Assembly: GCF_011397635.1 (NCBI RefSeq)
Contig: NC_064762.1
Coordinates: forward strand, 18,551,979-18,615,978
Length of the DNA: 64,000 nt
Origin: Epinephelus fuscoguttatus
Taxonomy: Eukaryota > Chordata > Actinopteri > Perciformes > Serranidae
Reading direction: 5' to 3'
In this document: positions 58,083 through 64,000 of the stretch, in pieces
How the letters are laid out: each line of letters starts with the position of its first letter
How positions within the stretch are numbered: the stretch's first letter is position 1
Position numbers and translations under genes: made by a program
The notes under the pieces: generated by a model
The model's database searches: none
What the model was told of the DNA's origin: nothing
What the model saw: the letters and a program-made list of their open reading frames with translations, nothing else

Positions 58083-61000
58083 CTGTGAGAGGACAGAGTT
58101 AAGTTAAACACAGCAGAGAACAGACCTGAGCTCACTAGTATTTGCAAATAATGCTTTGTCAAAACTCCTTGAAAGCTTTTTAATTTTGTTCTAACTGAAG
58201 TTTTGTGTGCTCGTCTATTTAGTGGAAAATGCCTCAACATTACTTTACGCGCCAATTTGTTTATCAAGTACTCACCCCGTGTTACTTTAATTTGTGAAGA
58301 AAACTTTGTTTTTCTCACATGCCTCCGTTGTGTACAAAGAATCCAAAAACGGCCAACATTCCTCATGAATTTAAGTAAAAGGGGGTCCATGTTTAACAAC
58401 AACAAAACTATTAAAACATCTGTTAACAAACTCGCACAATGCGGGTAGCTTAGTGCTTAGTGGTTCCCAAACACATGCATTTTCACTAAATGTTACAATA
58501 TTAAATACTTGTGCCTACGTGCCCATGACAAAAATGTTTGGGAAGTACTAAGCAGACAACTGGATAAACAAGACTTGGCCTTTATTGCATGAGTTGTGTA
58601 AGAGTTTGTAAACTGATTGCGTTTAACAGAAAAACTTTATCAATTAAACATGGCCCCATTTACTTCAGTTCATGAAGAATGTTTGCCTTTTTTGGATTCT
58701 TCGTTCACTGGGAGGCATGCAAGAAAAACGGATTCAACATAACATGAGGTGAGTAACTGATATACAAATCATGAATCAGAAACACATGATTGTCAAGCTA
58801 AGAGTGTTTATAGTCCACCAGAATTATTTTTCAGTTTTGACTTTGGTACTTGGGATGCGGTTTACTGACCATGTAAGAACCAGAAAGTTAATACAATCAA
58901 TGAAAAGCATTTGAAGCCCAATTAATTTTTTTTTTTTTTTTTTTTTTGAGCATGTTGTTAAATTGTTTGATTTTGAATTGAAGCTGAAAGTCAATTTAAC
59001 AATCAGTCAAAATAAAACTAATCAGCAACTCTTTTGATATTTGATTAATCTTTTAAGTCATGTTTCAAGCTAAAAATTCAGCTTCTGAAATATGAGAATT
59101 GCAGCTTTTTGTGTTTTATATAATTGTAAATAAAATATCTTCAGGTTTTGAACTGCTGGTTGGACAAAAGAAGATATTTGAAAACATCACACTGGGCTTT
59201 AGAGAATTGTGAAGGGCATTTTTCACTATTATGACAACGGAAAATAATTTGTTGTTACAGTAAATCTGGTAATCCTGATATTTTAAACAGGTTAAAACAA
59301 ACGTTTTTGCAAATACTATTTTACCCATGTCTGGCAAAAGGATAAGGACTCGACAAACATTCAACAGGAAGGAAAGCAAAAATACAAATATGCAGCAGAT
59401 AGATCCATATTGAAGAGTTAGAGAAATCCTGAGTATCACAAAGTTAGACACAGTGACACATATGTACAGTAGACCTACATATGCACACAAAACAGGCACA
59501 AACACACAGAAAACCATGAGCAATTGTAGATAGCCGGATGAGTCTTTGGGGGGGGGGGGGGGGGGGACGCACGCTCTGGCTTTAGGGCCGAGTGTGTGAG
59601 AGTTCAGTGCCACATCTCATTCCAAACAGACGCTGGAGAAATACCAAATGCCTCTCTGGAGATTTCCACGGTTAGCGCCAAGACTCGAGGGGAGGAACAG
59701 CATGTTCTTAAAGCGACGCATCCTCCAGGAGGCTGGAGGAGGGTCAGACATGCTGACACTCCTCCAGCCTCTTGCTCTGTAGCCTGCCAATTTCATTTAG
59801 TCAAATAGTCCTCCAAGATGCTACAATACAGCTGCTGTGAGCACGTGTGTTTCTATACACGTTAAGCATGGTAACACCTGCTTTGCTGGATTTCAGTTTC
59901 CACAGCCCATTAATATGTGATAGAGAGTCCCTGCTTCTCATATAAAGGATGCTATCAGGGGGAAACAAAGACATTATTTCTGCTACAACACTCATGGCAA
60001 GACTAGTTTAGGCTGAGTCTTCACCAGGCCTGTGCGTTATTGTTGGCATTTAATGGAAATCATAGAAAGTTAAATCAGAAATGACAAAAGTGGGTGAGTT
60101 GAGAGGTCTGGAAAGGAAACATGGGAAAGAAAGTGGGAGTTAAGGTAGAAGGGAAAAAACGCAGGAGTTATTGCATCATGTCCTGCTTTCAACTATGAAG
60201 AGAATAAAACGGGAAGGAAACATGAGAAAGAAAAACAGCTAGAGGGCTGGGGGGGGGGGTCACTGGGGTAGACATAACGCCATCTAGTGGGCGAGGAGAG
60301 TGCTACAGTCACTCAGAGAAGGGAAGCAAAATGTATGACAGGGCAATATTTCATGATGCCATTCAAAAAGCAGCAGGGCAAACAGAAGCAGTGAAATAAA
60401 ACATTTAAAGGAGGAAGGGAGCAGCCTGATGTAGGCGATTCCCCACTCGTTTAAGAGCTGGTAACATGGTCTCTAGGATAAGGGAGGATCATGGAACACA
60501 GGGTTAAAGCCTTCAAACCAATCAATTTAAACCAATCAATCAAAAATCTGAATGATCTCATTATCTTTTCTGTGAAATATGATGATTATGATTGATTCTC
60601 TCATGGGTTGAATGAATGAATGAAAATCAGGTTTCTAGGCAGGCATAGCTTTGGTTCCATCATCATCCCGTGTTTCTAGAGTCCAGGAGAGAGGTACCTG
60701 TGGCGCGGGCCGCTCTCAGGGTGTCCTGGGTGGGCCTGACTACTTTTGCCTCGGGGCTGTACCACGCAATGAGCAGGGAGGGGTAAAAGAAAGAAAAGAA
60801 TGTTTCAGTCAAGGGCAAATAAAGACAAAGCTTCAGATGAGAGAGAAAACAAATAACATAAGGAGCCATAACATTGCTAGAGAAGGATCATCAACAACTT
60901 AAGAGCAGCAACATAATCAATGACGGTGATTGACTTTCAGAACCAAGAAATCTGGCTTCTCAAGACTAAATCCTGATGAGAAAATGACAAAAATTAAAAT

Positions 61001-63160
61001 ATATTTAACTATTAGTTACATTGTGATTAAACAGAAAAACTATAATTTCTTTGATACATGGACTTCCAAATGAGAGCTGGACTACAGAACAGTTTTATCA
61101 AGTGAAACGAAAAGCCAGGTTTTCTTGTACATTTTCGGCAGATCAACATGGTGTGGGCAGCAAAAACATCTCAAGGGAGAGGGGAGGGGGGCAGCAACAA
61201 ATATTTTCATGTACATGTTAGCAGAGCTATTAAAAAAGGGATAACATTTATATTAATGACAAAAATAATGGGGTGGTAGAGTGGCAATATCTATGAGCTG
61301 TCTTATAGGGAACAAAAGGGAGAAAGTAGGTTGACTGTGATGTTATTTTGTTGATTATTATCAAACATGGAGGCTAGCCCCCCCACCCCCTTACTGGACA
61401 TTATGAGGGAAACAAACCATTACCAATCGTTTGCGACTTTGGACAGTCACCGCTGACTCAGGAGCAGCTGATCCAAGGGTTTCTGGTTTGCCAACAGGCA
61501 CTGGTAAGCAATCCTGAAACATAAATCAAAAACAGTCACTAATATGTTTAGATCTAAATAAAACTACTACTAAAGCCCCTTTCACACATGCACACTGTCC
61601 CTGAAATGTTCAGGAACATTTCCTGCATGGGGTCATGTGAGTGGAAGCATATATTCAATATTCAAGGAAATCTGTCCCCCTCAAGATCGAAAAATATTTC
61701 AGGTAAAATGTTGGTATGGCTGTGTCATGAATAAAAGCAGTAACATCGCAGGGACATGCACATAAAGGGCTATGTTTGGTCTGTCTGATGAAGGACGCTT
61801 TCACATGGAGCAAGCGAACCAATAACAAGACTCCGCTGATGACATGTTTGATTCAAGTAGATCACGAAAAACATTACTTTTCTGTCAAACTGATTGAATG
61901 TTAGATACATTACAAGAACGCCAGACAAAAACATCTCCGCGCCTGCCTTGCTGTAAAACTGTTGGTATCCATATGTGTTGCATTACTGCCTTCTGCTGGA
62001 CTGTCCCTTGCTCTATTCCAGCATTGCCATGGCATGTGTGAAAAGGCACACACTGAAATGTTCCTGAATGTAGTGCATGTGTGAATAGTAAAAATCACTA
62101 GCAGCATCTAAAAGGTTATCTGAGTCATTTACAGGAAAATATGTGTGAAAGAGGCTTAGTGAAGAGGAATATTTGTTATTTTGACATATAGTGACCCCTT
62201 GTTTATTCACTCTTCCTGACCTGCCGTGTGTCTGTGGCCTCCAGTCTCCTCTCCAACCCCTCCAAGTCTGAGCTGACTTCCCTCAGGAGCAGTCTGAGCC
62301 TGTTCAGGATCACGTGCACCTTCTCTTCAGCCTCCAGACACTCGCTGCCCTGAGCCTGGATCTGCTCTGAGGCCTGCGACTGTGGCAACAGAGTCTGAGG
62401 TTTAGTGTTGACCAGCAGCTGGGCTGACAGCTCCTGAAGTGACGACACTTTGTGCTGCGAGTCCAGCAGCTCACGCTTGATTTGCTGCAGGAAAATAAAA
62501 AAGACAGAGGAGTCAGTGACGCGTTCAACATCTTTGTCTTGTGTGTGCAATGTTTCTTTATCTTAAATGACAAGTTTTTGTGGGATTTTTAGGAGTCAAA
62601 GATCTCCTCAGCTTTTGTGTTTTTATTCTTTGTCATTATTTGTTTACGTATTTTACTGTTAAATTTATTCATAGATTTGTATTTGTTATGAGATTATTAA
62701 TTTTACTGTTTATTTTTGTTCTTCTAATCCTGCTTTTATTAAGTTATTAAAGTGTAAATATTTGTCATCCAGCTTTTATCTAGAAGAACCCATCTAATAT
62801 GATTTCTGTTTCCAGATCTGACTTAGAATTTATTTTAGGTAGGGGAGTAAAAACAGATTACAACAGAATTCCACTTAATGCTCAAGACCCCTTTGGTGTC
62901 TATACCTCACTTTGGGAACTACTGAGTTTGTAATATCCACCTACTTAATGGTGATTAATATTAAAGGTGTAACAGAGGAGATTGGGAAAAAAACAAAGTC
63001 CACTGCCGGACCTTGTATTAGAGAGACATACCGTCAGTGTTTTATGATGAGCTCGTAATGTTTCACGATCGAGTTTGGGAGGGATGGGCACCACCTCGTT
63101 TCTCCTACGGTCAATGTTCTCCAGCCACAGCAGCAGACCATGGCTCATCTCATGGAACTC
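57806..63160 (-). CDS. syne1: Nesprin-1 (SYNE1), C-terminal part with KASH domain
   Basis: Outer nuclear membrane protein that ties actin and other cytoskeleton to SUN proteins inside the nucleus (LINC complex). Five exons on the minus strand: 63160-63032, 62484-62221, 61513-61424, 60756-60698, 58082-57806; the gene continues past 64 kb. They encode the end of the last spectrin-like repeat (EFHEMSHGLLLWLENIDRRR; QIKRELLDSQHKVSSLQELS), a Ser/Pro-rich linker (PRGKSSQAHPG) and the KASH domain: basic RVLRAALPVQ, membrane helix LLLLLLIGLACLVP, then the luminal tail EEDYSCHHANNFARSFHPML ending NGPPPI. The luminal Cys used for the SUN disulfide is present. Recalled human nesprin-1 ends PPPL. The linker sequence fits SYNE1 better than SYNE2. 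Confidence 0.93.
58935..59275. mobile_element. Dispersed AT-rich repeat, family A
   Basis: Shares AACTAATCAGCAACT, GGACAAAAGAAGATATTTGA and the TTTTTCACTATT block with the 19058 copy. Strongly diverged. Confidence 0.55.
59548..59566. repeat. Poly(G) tract
   Basis: 19 consecutive G residues. Could form a G-quadruplex, or be prone to sequencing and slippage error. Confidence 0.9.
60698..60756 (-). CDS. syne1: syne1 small linker exon
   Basis: 59 nt, too short for ORF calling. PRGKSSQAHPGHPESGPRH plus two bases; PRGK matches the human nesprin-1 linker. Acceptor CGTGGTACAG, donor CAG|GTACCT. Phase fits both neighbours. Confidence 0.8.
61424..61513 (-). CDS. syne1: syne1 linker exon
   Basis: 90 nt, phase 0 on both sides. 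Encodes DCLPVPVGKPETLGSAAPES and VTVQSRKRL. Acceptor TTTATGTTTCAG, donor TTG|GTAATG. Sequence conservation with human is weak, so support is mainly splice sites and frame. Confidence 0.7.
61569..62160. mobile_element. Inverted-repeat DNA element in a syne1 intron
   Basis: Left end ACTAAAGCCCCTTTCACACAT; reversed right end ACTAAGCCTCTTTCACACAT. Inner sequence also has partial inverted symmetry around AAATGTTC(C)TGAA. About 590 bp, no coding capacity. Confidence 0.7.
62221..62484 (-). CDS. syne1: syne1 exon (spectrin-like repeat, C-terminal half)
   Basis: 264 nt, phase 0. QIKRELLDSQHKVSSLQELS then CLEAEEKVHVILNRLRLLLR, the conserved last coiled-coil segment of nesprin-1. Acceptor TTTCCTGCAG, donor CAG|GTCAGG. 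Confidence 0.93.
62485..63031 (-). other. syne1: syne1 intron
   Basis: 547 bp GT-AG intron, AT-rich, nothing recognised. Confidence 0.85.
63032..63160 (-). CDS. syne1: syne1 exon (spectrin-like repeat, N-terminal half)
   Basis: 129 nt, phase 0. EFHEMSHGLLLWLENIDRRR to HHKTLT. Acceptor TTCCTTTTAG, donor ACG|GTATGT. Upstream exons lie beyond the window. Confidence 0.93.
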
Positions 63161-63249
63161 CTAAAAGGAAAAATGGCATACATCAATAGTAAGACAGTAA
63201 AACTTACCAGTGTTAGTTGGTGATAACTCTTTGGACCATTGTATCAATG

Positions 63250-63870
63250 CAATATTATTCGGTCAATCACAGTAATATGTCGTCCAAAATCATGAAAAAA
63301 GTGTCGTAGTTTAGTATGTCGTCCAAAACCAGAAAAAAGTCATAGTATAGTATGTCGTCCAAAATTATGAAAAAAAAAGTCATAGTATAATATGTCGTCC
63401 GGAATCATGAAAAAATGTCATACTATAGCTTGTTGTCCGAAATCATGAAAAAAGTGTCGTAGTATAGTATGTCGTCCAAAACCAGAAAAAAGTCATAGTA
63501 TAGTATGTTGTCCAAAATCATGAAAAAAAGTCATAGTATAGTATGTCGTTCAAAATTATGAAAAAAAAGTCGTAGTATAATATGTCGTCCGGAATCATGA
63601 AAAAATGTCATACTATAGCTTGTCGTCCGAAATCATGAAAAAATGTCCTGGTGTAGTATGTCGTCCAAAATCATGAAAAAAGTCATGGTATAGTATGTTA
63701 TCCAAAATCATGAAAAAAAGTCATAGTATAGTATGATGTTGAAAAAGTCATAAATAAAGTCAGAGTAAGATGTTAAAAATGTTATCAATAAACTCATAGT
63801 CCAGTATGATATAAAAGATGGCTTAAATAAAGTCATAGTATAGCATGACATAAAAAGTCATGAAAAATTT
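63250..63870. repeat. ~38 bp minisatellite with higher-order structure
   Basis: About 13 well-matched units of the form GTCATAGTATAGTATGTCGT-CCAAAATCATGAAAAAA plus degenerate units to about 63870. Variant units (ACCAG, TAATATG/CCGGAA, CTATAGCTTG) recur in the same order twice. Lies in a syne1 intron. Confidence 0.92.
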
Positions 63871-64000
63871 GTAAATAAAAGTTTAGTAATAAAGTATAAA
63901 ATAGTATAGTATGCCATACATATAAAACACAACACAAAATCAAAGAACTGAATTAAGGATGCCTGTCAGTTTGCACTTTCCTGGAGTATGTGTGTGTTTT

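Larger units (their letters stand above)
58083..60697 (-). other. syne1: syne1 last intron
   Basis: 2.6 kb. Two copies of repeat family B (about 58140-58450 and 58585-58790), a family A copy (58935-59275) and a 19-base G tract (59548-59566). The rest shows nothing recognisable. Confidence 0.7.

Noticed and set aside
59116-59613. 165-codon minus-strand frame in the syne1 intron
   Set aside because: Runs through a dispersed repeat and the poly(G) tract; no splice partner or domain.
63250-63870. CRISPR-like array
   Set aside because: Units abut directly without unique spacers and the host is a vertebrate; it is a minisatellite.

Overview
The window is vertebrate nuclear DNA, most likely from a spiny-rayed (acanthomorph) teleost. 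The evidence is long introns with GT-AG boundaries, fish-type tRNA-headed SINEs and small inverted-repeat transposons, and a teleost-type estrogen receptor alpha N-terminus ([11 protein letters not shown]...). Five protein-coding genes are present in the order akap12(+) - zbtb2(-) - armt1(+) - esr1(+) - syne1(-). This matches human 6q25.1 from memory, but RMND1 (normally between ZBTB2 and ARMT1) and CCDC170 (normally between ARMT1 and ESR1) are not seen.

Layout. 1-16.5 kb: akap12 (gravin), with a short alternative first coding exon at 4035-4059, one giant coding exon at 8042-12273 that carries the stop, and a probable spliced 3'UTR exon from 14078. 16.5-29.1 kb: a fold-back repeat, then zbtb2 on the minus strand with two coding exons and a CpG-rich 5' end near 29 kb. 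29.1-35.1 kb: gene-free, with a tandem duplication (29.5-30.4 kb), a local ~500 bp duplication (31.8 and 34.3 kb) and an orphan GC-rich patch (33.6-34.1 kb). 35.6-39.9 kb: armt1, five coding exons. 40-56.6 kb: esr1, nine coding exons; the usual exon 4 is split by a 213 bp intron, and a longer N-terminus starts in the same first exon. 56.7-64 kb: the 3' end of syne1 (nesprin-1) on the minus strand, five coding exons ending in the KASH domain; the gene continues beyond 64 kb.

The genes are independent eukaryotic transcription units, not an operon. Exon coordinates come from reading splice sites and checking that phases join; esr1 joins in perfect register with the human receptor (Glu353, Arg394 and His524 fall at 312, 353 and 483). 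The non-coding part is dominated by small DNA transposons, SINEs and nested insertions. The clearest nest is at 50.2-51.4 kb. I found no convincing new biological system. The best leads are a nuclear-receptor half-site cluster and a possible alternative leader exon upstream of esr1, the nested-repeat chronology, the higher-order minisatellite at 63.3-63.9 kb, and the apparent absence of RMND1 and CCDC170.
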